A stretch of 64,000 bases of DNA from Halorientalis sp. IM1011 (GCF_001989615.1 NZ_CP019067.1:1736001-1800000), one strand, 5' to 3'. Shown: positions 36,592 to 45,795, counted from the first letter of the stretch. Notes: a model not told the origin generated them from the letters alone. Made by a program: numbers and translations.

Positions 36592-36908
36592 GGGTCGGGC
36601 CGAACCTTCGTCGGAATCTCCCGGTGTCTCGGTAGTATGTCTGTCGGAATCGGCCGGCGAAAACCCCGAACAACGGAGAACAACTCGCGACAACTGGTCG
36701 GACGCGAACGGAAGAGGCATAAGCCAGACTCGAACATCTTCGAATTGGTAATGTTCTGGCCCGCACCGACGGCGGCGACGGTTCCGGGCGGTTCTTCGCC
36801 GCCACCGTGTGTGGGTGGATGGCACGGCAATCTCCCGCTACCTATGAGTCACACAGTACACACTGGCACGTTTCGGACCGTCCGTCGGCTCGCCGCCGGT
36901 GATCGTGG
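36592..36908. other. 317-base divergent intergenic region
   Basis: It separates the plastocyanin gene from the bc-complex operon and should hold both promoters. A 22-codon frame (36844-36912, MSHTVHTGTFRTVRRLAAGD...) ends in TGA overlapping the ATG at 36909. It could be a leader peptide, but nothing beyond position supports it. Apart from A/T-rich GAATTGGTAATG near 36740, I see no further structure. Confidence 0.4.
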
Positions 36909-37571
36909 ATGAGACGCGAGACGGTACTCATCGTCGTGTTGATCGCCTCGGTACTGCTCCCGATGTGGTACGTCGCGCTCACCAGCGGCACCGAGGGCGG
37001 CGGTATCGGCCTCGGGAAAGGGGAGGAACCCGTCCCGGTCAACCAGTCGGCGGACATCGATCCGACCGGGAAGTTCCTGCCCACGCCCGTCGAAGTCGGG
37101 CCCAACCAGTCCGGCGTCGTCACCTGGGTCGCGTTGCTGGTGACCGTCGCCGGGATGGCCGGTGCGGCCCGGTTCGTCGACCGCCTCGGGCACACACGCG
37201 AGTCGGTGGCCACGAGCGACGCGGAAACCGACGGCGGCCTCGCGAGCGGGGCGAGCGAGGCCACAGACCGGGGCTCCGAGGCCGAGCGGCCGGTCGTGAA
37301 GGTACCGCCGTACCTCCAGACCGACACCCGCTGGATCGTCGACTACTGGCCCGCGCCAGCCAACCGGACGGGCCTGGTCGCGCTCGCCGGGCTCTCCTGG
37401 AGTACCATCGTCTTCGCGGCGCTGCTTGGCCTCGAGGGGCTCGGCCAGGCGCGCAACCAGTTCATCGGGGTCTACGCCGGCATGCTGTTCCTCTCGCTGG
37501 CGGCCACGGTGCTGGTCTATATGGTCTTTTTCACCCCCTCGATCACCGTCGCCGAACGGAGGGATCACTGA
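36909..37571 (+). CDS. Membrane protein of the bc-complex operon, unknown function
   Basis: This 220-residue protein has an N-terminal membrane helix (residues 5-24), an outer loop, a second helix (about 72-92), a hydrophilic acidic loop, and two C-terminal helices (about 158-178 and 187-210). It is the first gene of the operon with the Rieske protein and cytochrome b, and ends one base before the ATG of the Rieske gene. It lacks heme or cofactor motifs. A structural or assembly subunit of the complex is the natural guess. Confidence 0.75.
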   Translation: MRRETVLIVVLIASVLLPMWYVALTSGTEGGGIGLGKGEEPVPVNQSADIDPTGKFLPTPVEVGPNQSGVVTWVALLVTVAGMAGAARFVDRLGHTRESVATSDAETDGGLASGASEATDRGSEAERPVVKVPPYLQTDTRWIVDYWPAPANRTGLVALAGLSWSTIVFAALLGLEGLGQARNQFIGVYAGMLFLSLAATVLVYMVFFTPSITVAERRDH

Positions 37572-37572
37572 T

Positions 37573-38193
37573 ATGCCAACGGACATACCGCCGGAGGACC
37601 CACACGAGGAGATCGAGATCGAACGTCGACAGGTCGCGAAGGTACTGGCGGCGGTCAGTGGTGCCGGTGCCGTCAGCGCGTTCAGCGTCTCCGCGCTCGC
37701 CGGCCTCGGCGAGTCGGGGAAGATCGAACCGCCCGAACCGCTGTTCGTCGAGGGCGTCCGACTGGTCGACGCCGAGGGCGAACCCCTCACGACCACCGAC
37801 GCCATCCCGCAAAACGAGACACTGGAGCCGACGACCGTCTACCCCGAGAAGGAAGGCGGCGGCGCGATCACCGAGGACCGCGCCGCGGTCCTGCTCGTCC
37901 GGTTCCCCGAGGACAGCTATCAGGATCCGACGAACCTCGACGGGACCGTCGAGGGGTACGCGGCCTACTCGAAGGTGTGTACCCACCTGGGCTGTGCCGT
38001 CAACGGAACGGAGGGCGACCAGTTCTACTGTCAGTGTCACGGGTCGCAGTTCGACCCGCTACAGGGCGCGAAGGTGACCGGCGGCCCGGCACCGAGCCCG
38101 CTGCCACAGCTCCCGATCGGTGTCTCCGAGGGTGAGGACGGACAACTGCTCATGGCGACCGGCCCCTTCGAGGGCCCGGTCGGTCCCCAGTAA
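37573..38193 (+). CDS. petA: Rieske [2Fe-2S] protein of the cytochrome bc complex
   Basis: This 206-residue protein has an N-terminal membrane anchor (about residues 25-48) and a C-terminal Rieske domain. The cluster ligands are Cys136, His138 (CTHLGC) and Cys153, His156 (CQCHGS), and Cys141 and the Cys between the ligands form the usual disulfide. It takes electrons from quinol and hands them to the outer-surface acceptor. The RR pair usual in Rieske Tat signals appears as ERRQVAKVLAAVSG. Its stop is two bases before the cytochrome b gene. Confidence 0.95.
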   Translation: MPTDIPPEDPHEEIEIERRQVAKVLAAVSGAGAVSAFSVSALAGLGESGKIEPPEPLFVEGVRLVDAEGEPLTTTDAIPQNETLEPTTVYPEKEGGGAITEDRAAVLLVRFPEDSYQDPTNLDGTVEGYAAYSKVCTHLGCAVNGTEGDQFYCQCHGSQFDPLQGAKVTGGPAPSPLPQLPIGVSEGEDGQLLMATGPFEGPVGPQ

Positions 38194-38195
38194 CG

Positions 38196-39656
38196 ATGAC
38201 ACGCGACAACGCAGCCGACGGACCCGACGACGCGCCGGCCGACGAGACCGCAACGGACGGACGCGGCCACACGGGCGGCTACGACGGCACCACTGGCGGC
38301 GAACCCGTCCACGGCCGTGAGATCGAGACCCGCCAGAAGTACCCGAACAACCGCCTCTTTACGTGGCTCGACGACCGTCTCGAACTCAACCACGAGATCC
38401 TCGGGAAGGCCTTCCCCGAGGACAAGTACGGTTCGTTCCTGCTCGGCGAGATCGCCCTCTTCTCCTTTATCTTCCTGGCCGTGACCGGTTCCTTCCTCGG
38501 GCTGATGTACGAACCCGTCGCCGAGACAGTCACCTACGAGGGCAACGCCGCGGAGTGGGCGGGTCAGGAGGTCCCGGGCGCGTTCGCGAGCGTCCTCTCG
38601 ATCACGTACGACACGCCCTTCGGCATGTTCCTGCGGATGGCCCACCACTGGGCGGCGTACATCTTCATCGCCGCCATCGCCCTGCACATGTTCCGAGTGT
38701 TCTTCAGCGGTGCCTACCGCAACCCCCACGAGCCCAACTGGTTCGTCGGGAGCGTCCTGCTCTTGCTCGCTCTGGGTGAGGGCTTTTTCGGCTACGCGCT
38801 CCCGCTGGACGGGTTCAGCAAGGCGGCGACCACCATCGGGTTCAACATGACCGGCGCGGTGCCGTTCGTCGGTGAGTGGTTACAGGCGCTCGCCTTTGGC
38901 GGATCCTTCCCGGGGCAGGCCGAGCAGGTGATCCCGCACATGTTCTTCCTGCACGTCTTCCTGCTGCCCGCGCTGCTGGTGGGGATCATCGGCCTCCACA
39001 TGATGATCCTGATGCGCCAGAAACACACCGAGCACGCGCCCAGTTCCCGGAGCGGCGACCGCACCCCGGAGGCCGACGACGATTCGTTCGTCGTCGGGTC
39101 GCCCCTCTTCCCCCAGCAGTTCCTGCTCTCGACGGTCGTGCTCCTGCTGACGGCCGCCACCATCTCCTTTTTGGCGGCCTTCTTCCCCGTCCAGCGGATC
39201 GCCGCCATCGGTCTCGACTCCCCGAGCAGTCCGAGCCCCGACTGGTTTTTCATGTGGGTGTTCGGCTCGCTGAAGATGATCCCGGCGGAGCTATCGATCG
39301 CCGGGAGTACGATCGTTCTCGGTGGGTGGGCCGAGTTCATCGGCGGTATCCTGATCCCGATGGTGATCATCGGCGTGATGATCGTCTGGCCGCTGATCGA
39401 CAACACCGACGAGCCCAAACACTTCACCGTCGATCCGCTCGACCGTCCCGCCCAGACCGCCCTCGGCGTTGGGGCGATCATGCTCACCATCGTCCTCTCG
39501 ATCGACGGGATGCGCGGGACCGTCGCGGAGGTCCTCGGGATGTCGAGCGACGCGCTCTACCCCTATCTGGTCGCGATGACGTTCGCGGTCCCGATCCTGT
39601 ACACGCTGATCGTCTACGCCGTGCTCAAGCGCCGACAGCGCCGGCTCGCCGGGTAG
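38196..39656 (+). CDS. petB: Cytochrome b of the bc-type complex
   Basis: This 486-residue protein combines the b-heme half and the C-terminal half in one chain. Heme ligands lie in MAHHWAAYIFIAAIALHMF and HVFLLPALLVGIIGLHMM, each pair 14 residues apart. The quinol-site motif normally written PEWY reads PDWFF here (SPSPDWFFMW). The first 65 residues are a polar extension. It oxidises menaquinol and pumps protons with the Rieske protein. No cytochrome c gene is nearby, so copper proteins are the likely acceptors. Confidence 0.93.
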   Translation: MTRDNAADGPDDAPADETATDGRGHTGGYDGTTGGEPVHGREIETRQKYPNNRLFTWLDDRLELNHEILGKAFPEDKYGSFLLGEIALFSFIFLAVTGSFLGLMYEPVAETVTYEGNAAEWAGQEVPGAFASVLSITYDTPFGMFLRMAHHWAAYIFIAAIALHMFRVFFSGAYRNPHEPNWFVGSVLLLLALGEGFFGYALPLDGFSKAATTIGFNMTGAVPFVGEWLQALAFGGSFPGQAEQVIPHMFFLHVFLLPALLVGIIGLHMMILMRQKHTEHAPSSRSGDRTPEADDDSFVVGSPLFPQQFLLSTVVLLLTAATISFLAAFFPVQRIAAIGLDSPSSPSPDWFFMWVFGSLKMIPAELSIAGSTIVLGGWAEFIGGILIPMVIIGVMIVWPLIDNTDEPKHFTVDPLDRPAQTALGVGAIMLTIVLSIDGMRGTVAEVLGMSSDALYPYLVAMTFAVPILYTLIVYAVLKRRQRRLAG

Positions 39657-39833
39657 ATGGAGGTCCCGCTCTCCCCGCGCGGTCTCCGCTGGCTCGACCG
39701 GGTCTGCAAACTGGTCGGCCTCGTCTTGCTCGCGGCCGCGCTGGAGGGCTCGCTCGGCGAGTGGTCGCTGGTCGCCGGCCTCGCCGGCTTCCTGATCGGC
39801 GGCGGGACGATCTTTCTGGACCCCGCCGAGTGA
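39657..39833 (+). CDS. Small membrane protein following cytochrome b (58 residues)
   Basis: The ATG follows the cytochrome b stop codon without a gap. The frame reads MEVPLSPRGLRWLDRVCKLV, then two hydrophobic stretches (about residues 18-30 and 36-53) and the end FLDPAE. Being the last gene of the operon, it may be a small accessory subunit of the bc complex. Identity is unknown. Confidence 0.7.
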   Translation: MEVPLSPRGLRWLDRVCKLVGLVLLAAALEGSLGEWSLVAGLAGFLIGGGTIFLDPAE

Positions 39834-39865
39834 GAGCGGGACCCCGATCGACGGGCTCCCGCCAG

Positions 39866-40150
39866 TCACCGCCCCGCTCGCAGTTCTCGCCGGACGAAGA
39901 AGCCGGCGAGGACGAGCGTACAGACGCCGAGGACGATAATTCCGAGGGTTCCGATCACGCCCGAGTAGAGAAAGAGCCACGCCTCGTACTGGTCGCCCGG
40001 GATGCGGTTGCCCGCCAGTCCGGCCGCCGCCAGCAGGAAGGCGACGAGCCAGCACCCGACACCCAGCGTCGCCGTTCGGGCCAGCCACGGGTGGACGAAT
40101 CGGTCGAAGAAGCCGTCCGCCCCCTCGGGGCCGGGGGGTTCCTCGCGCAT
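39866..40150 (-). CDS. Small two-helix membrane protein
   Basis: This 94-residue protein has two hydrophobic segments (about residues 28-47 and 58-86) and a basic C-terminus (FFVRRELRAGR). It lies 7 bases after pyrE in the same direction and is convergent with the bc operon. It may belong functionally to either neighbour. No family recognised. Confidence 0.6.
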   Translation of the reverse strand: MREEPPGPEGADGFFDRFVHPWLARTATLGVGCWLVAFLLAAAGLAGNRIPGDQYEAWLFLYSGVIGTLGIIVLGVCTLVLAGFFVRRELRAGR

Positions 40151-40157
40151 TCGTCCC

Positions 40158-40694
40158 TCAGTCGTCGATCTCGTCGGCGTCCGCCAGCAGGTCGTCGGCG
40201 GTCAGCAGCGACTCCAGTTCGATGTCGTGGTCGGCCAGGTTCTCGGTCGCCCCGTCCTGCCGGTCGACGACGACGAGCACGCGGTCGACGACAGCGCCCG
40301 CCTCGCGCAGCGCCTCGACGGCGTCGACGGCGCTCTGGCCCGTCGTCGCGATGTCTTCGAGGACGACGACTTCCTCGCCCTCGGCGAGTTCGCCCTCGAT
40401 TCGGTTGCCGGTGCCGTACTCCTTGGCCTGCTTGCGAGCGATGACGTAGGGCTGGCCCGTCTCGACGCTGGTGACCGCCACCAGCGGGACCGCGCCCAGT
40501 GCGACGCCGGCGAGTTTCGAGTCATCAACCCGATCTGCGAAGGCCTCGGCGATCAGTTCCAGACACCGCGGGTCGGTCTCGAAGACGTACTTGTCGACGT
40601 AGTAGTTCGAGGTGCCGCCGTGGGACAGCTCGAACTCGCCGAACTTCACGGCGTCGGCGTCCCTGAGCGCGTCGATGAGCTGCTGGTTGGCCAT
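40158..40694 (-). CDS. pyrE: Orotate phosphoribosyltransferase
   Basis: This 178-residue enzyme forms OMP from orotate and PRPP in de novo pyrimidine synthesis. The PRPP-binding motif [18 protein letters not shown] lies near residue 105, and the substrate loop [20 protein letters not shown] precedes it. The N-terminal [19 protein letters not shown] block is typical of archaeal PyrE. It starts at the ATG at 40694. Confidence 0.96.
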   Translation of the reverse strand: MANQQLIDALRDADAVKFGEFELSHGGTSNYYVDKYVFETDPRCLELIAEAFADRVDDSKLAGVALGAVPLVAVTSVETGQPYVIARKQAKEYGTGNRIEGELAEGEEVVVLEDIATTGQSAVDAVEALREAGAVVDRVLVVVDRQDGATENLADHDIELESLLTADDLLADADEIDD

Positions 40695-40859
40695 GTCCCG
40701 AGTGGGGGCCCGGCGGGACTAATACCCGCCGGATCGCTGTCGGCACGGACCGCCGGCGCTCCGGGCCAGCCGTCGGTCACGACGGTCGGCTCGAACCGGG
40801 CCGCGAACAGGTCGTACTGGCCGCTCGTGGTCGGCGGCGCTCGGAAAGAAAAACCCGGG

Positions 40860-41225
40860 TTAGAAGGGTGCTTCGGGGCCTTCGTCGTCCTCGTCGCCGC
40901 CGCTGGACTCGTGGCCCGGGAACGAGGGGCTGGTCGAGCCGCCCGCCATGCCCTCGTTGCCGCCCATGCCGGTGTTGGCGTGGACCTCGTCGATCTCGGG
41001 GATCTCCTTGGTCATCCGGGTCTTGATCGCCTGGATCGTCATGGGGGAGATGCCACAGCCCGAACACGCGCCGCCGAGCTGGATGGACACCTCGCCGGTC
41101 TCCCGGTCGATGTCCTGGATCGCCGCGCTCCCGCCGTGCATCTGGATCTGGGGGAAGTTCCGGCGCAGGAAGTTCGTCACCCGCTCGCGGAGTTCGTCGT
41201 CGCCGCCCTCGGTTTCGGTGCTCAT
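40860..41225 (-). CDS. NifU C-terminal domain Fe-S scaffold protein
   Basis: This 121-residue protein consists of a NifU-like domain (about residues 10-85) with the cluster-binding motif CSGCGISPMT. A Gly/Ser/Asp-rich disordered tail includes GMGGNEGMAGG. Such proteins carry or transfer Fe-S clusters; a role in loading the Rieske protein or ferredoxin is possible. The ATG at 41225 lies about 45 bases from copy 2 of the multi-hairpin repeat. Confidence 0.88.
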   Translation of the reverse strand: MSTETEGGDDELRERVTNFLRRNFPQIQMHGGSAAIQDIDRETGEVSIQLGGACSGCGISPMTIQAIKTRMTKEIPEIDEVHANTGMGGNEGMAGGSTSPSFPGHESSGGDEDDEGPEAPF

Positions 41226-41270
41226 GGTACCTCTCCTTTGGTCGTCACCGTGCTTAGGCTTTTGGTCTCC

Positions 41271-41419
41271 CACCTTTTTCCAGCGGGGGTACGCTCTCTC
41301 CGTTCGCGCACCCCCGAGCAAAAACGTCTCCAGAGATCGGAGATATCTGCCGGGCTCGCGGGAGCATCGCTCCCGCGAACGTGGGCGAAAAAGCGGAACT
41401 CGCGCGGCGCGCGAGTTCC
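41271..41419. repeat. Modular multi-hairpin intergenic element, copy 2
   Basis: The same plan as copy 1 is seen: CACCTTTTT at 41271-41279, H1 (GGGGGT at 41285-41290 against ACCCCC at 41310-41315, extended by CGC/GCG), and the link AAAAACGTCTCCAGA. H3 follows at 41356-41365/41369-41378, then the link GAACGTGGGCGAAAAA, and H4 at 41395-41405/41409-41419. Against copy 1, H3 has an A-T pair replaced by G-C, and H4 has T-A replaced by C-G. H5 is absent. Confidence 0.8.
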
Positions 41420-41467
41420 GTTGCTGTGCTGGTGTCGTCCAATCGTCGAGGTAGCGTAGCGGCCGGA

Positions 41468-42919
41468 TCAGGCCACCGACGTGAGCACGCCGCTGGTCCG
41501 CACCGCGAAGTAGGCCACGAAGGCGATCGCCAGCAGCCACTGGCCGACGTGCACGTCGCGCCAATTGCCCTGTGCGGTCTTGACGATCGGATAGCTGATG
41601 ATCCCTGCGGCGATCCCGTAGGCGATGGAGTAGGTCAGCGGCATCACCATGATCGTCAGCCCGGCCGGCACGGAGTGGGCGAAGTCGTCCCACTGGATGT
41701 CTGTGACGTTGCGCATCAACAGGACGGCGACGACCACCAGCGCGATGTGGGAGGCGTACTGCGGAATCGCGGCCGCCAGCGGCACCACGACGAGCGAGGC
41801 CAGAAAGAGCAGGCCCACCACGAGCGCGGTCATCCCGGTCCGCCCACCCTCCTCGACACCCGTCGCGGACTCGACGAACGTCGTCACCGTCGAGGTGCCT
41901 AGCATCCCGCCCACGGTCGTCCCGACGGCGTCGGCCATCAGCGGTTTGTCGATGTCCGGGAAGTCACCGTTCTCGTCGAGGAAGCCACCGGCCTGTCCGA
42001 CGCCGACGAGCGTCCCCGCGGTGTCGAAGAAGTCCACGAAGAAGAAGGTGAACACGACCAGCGAGAACACGAACGGTTCGACGTTGGTGAATCCCTCGAC
42101 GAACGCGCCCGCGAGCGGCGTGATGTCGTACTGTGGCGACGGGATCGAAGCGGGTGTGAGGACGCCCTGCGGGAAGACGCCGGCTATGGTCAGTCCCCAG
42201 CCGATTAGCGTCGTTCCGAGGATGCCGACGATAATCGCACCCCGCAGGCCCGCCGCGTACAGCGCGAACGTGATGAAGAGACCGACAACCGAGAGGAGTG
42301 CGACCGGGTCGCTGGCCACGTTTCCGAGGCCGACGAGCGTCGCGGGGTCGTCGACGACGATCCCCATCGCCTGGAAGCCGATGATCGCCAGAAACAGCCC
42401 GATACCGGTCCCGACGCCGAACTTCACCGGTTGAGGGAATAGGTTGATGACGTACTCGCGTGCGCCGATCGCGGTCAGGATAATGAAGATGACACCCTCG
42501 GTCACGATGGCCGCGAGCGCCGTCTCCCAGGGAACGCCCATCACGCCGACGACCGTAATCGCGAAGAAGGCGTTCAGTCCGAGTCCGGGAGCCAGCGCGA
42601 ACGGCCGGTTCGCGTAGAAGGCCATTACGAAGATGGCGACCGCCGACGCGAGGATGGTGACGACCGCGAGCATCTGGTACACCTCGCCCGGGGTGTACCC
42701 CGGGAGTGCGATCCCGCCGGGCGTCCCGTCGTCAGGGTACGCCGTCAGGATCACCGGGTTCACGACCACGATGTAACTGATCGTCAGGAAAGTCGTGATC
42801 CCCGCGAGAATTTCCGTCCGCAGGTCCGTGCCGTGCTCGGCGAACCCGAAGTAGTTCGCGAACCAGGACCCCTGGCCCCCGTCCGTCACTGCGTCGTCAG
42901 CCGCCGGTCCATCGGACAT
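41468..42919 (-). CDS. NCS2-family purine permease (AzgA type)
   Basis: This 483-residue transporter has about 12-14 membrane segments. The N-terminal signature FGFAEHGTDLRTEILAGITT and the central GTSTVTTFVESATGVEEGGRTGMTAL block are typical of the AzgA branch, which brings in hypoxanthine, guanine or adenine with protons. It starts at the ATG at 42919 behind an A/T-rich stretch (TAATACATAA on the minus strand) that could be its promoter. Substrate among the purines cannot be told. Confidence 0.88.
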   Translation of the reverse strand: MSDGPAADDAVTDGGQGSWFANYFGFAEHGTDLRTEILAGITTFLTISYIVVVNPVILTAYPDDGTPGGIALPGYTPGEVYQMLAVVTILASAVAIFVMAFYANRPFALAPGLGLNAFFAITVVGVMGVPWETALAAIVTEGVIFIILTAIGAREYVINLFPQPVKFGVGTGIGLFLAIIGFQAMGIVVDDPATLVGLGNVASDPVALLSVVGLFITFALYAAGLRGAIIVGILGTTLIGWGLTIAGVFPQGVLTPASIPSPQYDITPLAGAFVEGFTNVEPFVFSLVVFTFFFVDFFDTAGTLVGVGQAGGFLDENGDFPDIDKPLMADAVGTTVGGMLGTSTVTTFVESATGVEEGGRTGMTALVVGLLFLASLVVVPLAAAIPQYASHIALVVVAVLLMRNVTDIQWDDFAHSVPAGLTIMVMPLTYSIAYGIAAGIISYPIVKTAQGNWRDVHVGQWLLAIAFVAYFAVRTSGVLTSVA

Positions 42920-43007
42920 GCTGTGTTGTCGCCAACCTATCTCTCCATGGTGTTATGTATTACTTCTGAGGTAGTGTCTCGGCAGTAACATCTCTCGACG
43001 GCCACTC

Positions 43008-43400
43008 TCAGGTCGGACCGATCACGGCTTCGGCCTCGATCTCGACGCAGAGGTCGGGGTCGATCAGGCCGTCGACCTGCACCATCGTCGCCGCGGGACG
43101 GGCCTCGCCGAACGCTTCCCTGTGGGCACGCCCAACCGCCGGCCAGTCGTCGGCGTCGGTGACGTACATGCGGGTTCGGATCACGTCGTCGAGACTCGCG
43201 CCGGCCTCGGCGAGTGCCGAGTCGACGATCCCCAGCGCGTGTTTCGCCTGTCCGTACGGGTCGCCCACGGCGACCGGATCGCCCGAGTCGTCCGTGGCGG
43301 TCGTTCCCGAGACGACGACCCGGTCGCCCGTGCGGACGGCCCGCGCGTAACCCACCTGTTCCTCCCACTCGGTCCCCGAAGAGACGTGCTGTCGGCTCAT
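43008..43400 (-). CDS. RidA/YjgF-family enamine/imine deaminase
   Basis: This 130-residue protein has the RidA pattern: VGYARAVRTGDRVVVSGTTA, ALAEAGASLDDVIRTRMYVTD and PAATMVQVDGLIDPDLCVEIEAEA. RidA proteins hydrolyse reactive 2-aminoacrylate-type imines made by PLP enzymes. The catalytic arginine usual before MYV is present (RTRMYV). It starts at the ATG at 43400, 43 bases after the next minus-strand gene. Confidence 0.88.
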   Translation of the reverse strand: MSRQHVSSGTEWEEQVGYARAVRTGDRVVVSGTTATDDSGDPVAVGDPYGQAKHALGIVDSALAEAGASLDDVIRTRMYVTDADDWPAVGRAHREAFGEARPAATMVQVDGLIDPDLCVEIEAEAVIGPT

Positions 43401-43442
43401 ACGGCCCCGTCGCACGCCAGCGGAAAATAGCTACCCGGCCGC

Positions 43443-43769
43443 CTACTCGCTCGTGTCGAACCCGAAGACGCGCTGGAGTTCCGTCTCGATCTCGTCGAGA
43501 TATCGGTCCATGATCTCCTCGAACTTCTCCTCGCCGACGACGACGCCCTGCAGGCGGTCGTAGGGCTCCTCGGGGAGTTCGATCCGGAACCGGCCGTCGC
43601 CCTCGTAGAAGGGTTCGCTCTCCGAGAGGACGAACTGGTCGATGCCGTGGATCAACTCCGAATCGAACCGGTCGTTCATCGTCTCGAAGGCGTTCTTGTA
43701 GGCCCGCTGGAGCTCCGTGAAGTAGTTGGCGTACTTGTCCTCGAACTTCTCGGGGTCGAACTCGGCCAT
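43443..43769 (-). CDS. DUF5783-type conserved haloarchaeal protein
   Basis: This 108-residue protein is mostly helical and acidic (FDPEKFEDKYANYFTELQRA, FEEIMDRYLDEIETELQRV) with no cysteine or metal-binding motif. It resembles the haloarchaeal DUF5783 family; this name is from memory. It starts at the ATG at 43769 and lies in a run of short minus-strand genes with RidA and a small membrane protein. Function unknown. Confidence 0.65.
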   Translation of the reverse strand: MAEFDPEKFEDKYANYFTELQRAYKNAFETMNDRFDSELIHGIDQFVLSESEPFYEGDGRFRIELPEEPYDRLQGVVVGEEKFEEIMDRYLDEIETELQRVFGFDTSE

Positions 43770-43804
43770 ACCCGTCACTCGGCGAGCCATGCCTAAAACG
43801 TCCC

Positions 43805-44095
43805 TCACTCGCCGTCGGTGTCACCGGACAGCGCGACGTCGGCGAGCCCGAACCCGTGTTCGGGCAGCGCGAACACGTACAGCGCGACACCGGCCACCAC
43901 CGCGAGACCGATGGCGGCGAGGATCGGAAGCACCACAGCCGACGTGAGCAGGTCCGGCAGCGCGACCGGTCGCGGGACGACCGCCGCGACCACGACCGCC
44001 AGAATCGACATGGTGAACGTGACGCCGAAGGCAAAGCCCGCGCCGAAGATGAGCCGCTCCCGCTCGGCCCGCTCGTCGATGTCCGGGTCGATCAT
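43805..44095 (-). CDS. Small two-helix membrane protein
   Basis: This 96-residue protein has a charged N-terminus (IDPDIDERAERERL) and two or three hydrophobic segments (about residues 17-40, 48-62 and 62-80). It starts at the ATG at 44095. The 287 bases before it, up to the DHH phosphoesterase gene, contain no other coding sequence. A short A/T-rich stretch around 44336-44372 is all I see there. Function unknown. Confidence 0.6.
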   Translation of the reverse strand: MIDPDIDERAERERLIFGAGFAFGVTFTMSILAVVVAAVVPRPVALPDLLTSAVVLPILAAIGLAVVAGVALYVFALPEHGFGLADVALSGDTDGE

Positions 44096-44382
44096 GCGAA
44101 CTAGCTGGCAGGTCGACCGGCTTAGGTCTGGTGGCCGGTACCACACCACGCGGCCGGCAGGGTCAGCCGTTCGCGTCGCGGGTGACGCCGTCGTTCCCCC
44201 GAAATGGTCGCGGACACGAGTCGCTGCTCGATCCGCCTCCGGTCACCGACACCGATATCCACTCTCACGGACGAATACGACCGTTTCAGGCGTATTTTCG
44301 AGCTTCGTCTCTCTTCTGGGTGATGGCGCTGGGTGATTGCAGTAAATCTCACTTCGCTATATCAAACTTGTTTGCTGGTGGC

Positions 44383-45795
44383 CTACCCGAGCTGTTCCCC
44401 GACGATCTCGTCGGCCAACTCGACGAACTCCTGCTCTCGACCCGCGGGGACGGTCGCGCCGGCGGCCACGTCGTGCCCGCCGCCGCCGCCGCCGACGGCC
44501 GCGCTGGCCTCGCCCATCACCGCCGAGAGGTCCAGCCCTTTCGCCACGAGGCGGCCGGTGCCCCGCGCCGACACCTTCGTCTCCTCCTCGTTCTTCCGGG
44601 CGAAGGCGACGATGGGGCGGTTCCGGTCGACGCCGTCGACCCCGACGGCCATCCCGGCGACGATGCCGACGATGGTCTCGCGGATCTCCTCGCCCGCGTC
44701 GAACCACTGGAGGTGCTCCTCCTGGGTGACGCCCGTCTCTTTGACCCACTGGAGCCCCTCCGAGAGGTTCCGGCGGTGGTTCCGGAGGAGTTTGCGCGCC
44801 CGCTCTAACCCGTCGGCGCGGTCGCCGAGACAGACCGCAAGCCCCACGTCGGCCCGCTCGTAGCGTGCGGTCGCGTTCAGCAGGGTCGAGAACTCGCTCG
44901 CGTCCCGCAGCTCCGTCCCCTCGGGTTCGGTCAGCAAGGTGTAGGTCGTCCCGACGAGACCGTCGACCTTGTCGGCCGAGACGCCCTTCTCTATGGCGTG
45001 CTGGACGAGCGAACTTGCCACAGTCTGGCGTTCCTCGTGGCTCAGATCCACCCAGCGCCGCCACTCGCCGTCGCGTTTCAGGTCCAGCCCGAGCCCGTCG
45101 AGAAACCGGATCGCACCGTTCTGATCGTTGGAGATGCCCGGGATCCGGACTTCACTGGCGTATTCGAGGAGCTTGGGGAGCGGGCGGGTCTGTTTCCCGT
45201 AGAACGCGATGTCGGTCCCTTCTTCGAGGACGCCAGCGTCGACGCCCTCGGCGACGATTTCGCGATTGGCCCCGACGAGCTCGCCGCCGACCGCCTGCAT
45301 GTCGCCGACCGCGCCGACGACCGCGAGCCGGGCCAGATCGCGGTTGTCGACGTCGTCGGGTTCGAGCGCTCGCGCCAGCACGTAGCTCGCGCCCGCACCG
45401 GAGAGTTCCGAGGCCCCGTCGAGCCCCTCCAGCAGGGGGTTGCAGTGGAACTCGGTCTCGCTCTCGGCGGGCTGGTGGTGGTCGGCGATGACGGGCGTGA
45501 AGTCGCCGGCGGCCTCGTGCTCGGCGATCGCGTCCAGCTGGCCGCTCCCGAAGTCCGTAAAGAGGACGGTCTCCTCCTCGCGGGCCGCGATGGTGGCGAT
45601 CTCGGCGTCGTCGAGCTGTTTTTTGAACACGACCTCGAACTCGATGCCGGCCCGTTCGAGGGCCGTCGCGGCGATCCCCGCGCTCGTCAGCCCGTCCGCG
45701 TCGATGTGTGAGGCGAGCAACACGCGATCGGACGATTCCAGGCGGTTCGCACACGCCACGGCGCGATCCTCGAGTGCTGTCACTGGGCCGGCCAT
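44383..45795 (-). CDS. DHH/RecJ-family phosphoesterase
   Basis: This 470-residue protein has the DHH domain (ASHIDADGLTSAGIA near residue 28; DFGSG near 80; IADHHQPAE near 105) and a DHHA1 domain ending in GGGGGGHDVAAGATVP (about 435-450). Archaeal members are RecJ-like 5' nucleases (GAN-like, part of the replisome) or nanoRNases. The metal-binding aspartates and histidines appear intact. It starts at the ATG at 45795, divergent from the HEAT protein gene. Confidence 0.87.
   Translation of the reverse strand: MAGPVTALEDRAVACANRLESSDRVLLASHIDADGLTSAGIAATALERAGIEFEVVFKKQLDDAEIATIAAREEETVLFTDFGSGQLDAIAEHEAAGDFTPVIADHHQPAESETEFHCNPLLEGLDGASELSGAGASYVLARALEPDDVDNRDLARLAVVGAVGDMQAVGGELVGANREIVAEGVDAGVLEEGTDIAFYGKQTRPLPKLLEYASEVRIPGISNDQNGAIRFLDGLGLDLKRDGEWRRWVDLSHEERQTVASSLVQHAIEKGVSADKVDGLVGTTYTLLTEPEGTELRDASEFSTLLNATARYERADVGLAVCLGDRADGLERARKLLRNHRRNLSEGLQWVKETGVTQEEHLQWFDAGEEIRETIVGIVAGMAVGVDGVDRNRPIVAFARKNEEETKVSARGTGRLVAKGLDLSAVMGEASAAVGGGGGGHDVAAGATVPAGREQEFVELADEIVGEQLG

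Noticed and set aside
44096-44382. Hidden gene in the 287-base gap before the small membrane protein
   Set aside because: No frame with a plausible start and coherent composition was found. Only a short A/T-rich stretch, possibly promoter or terminator, is visible.
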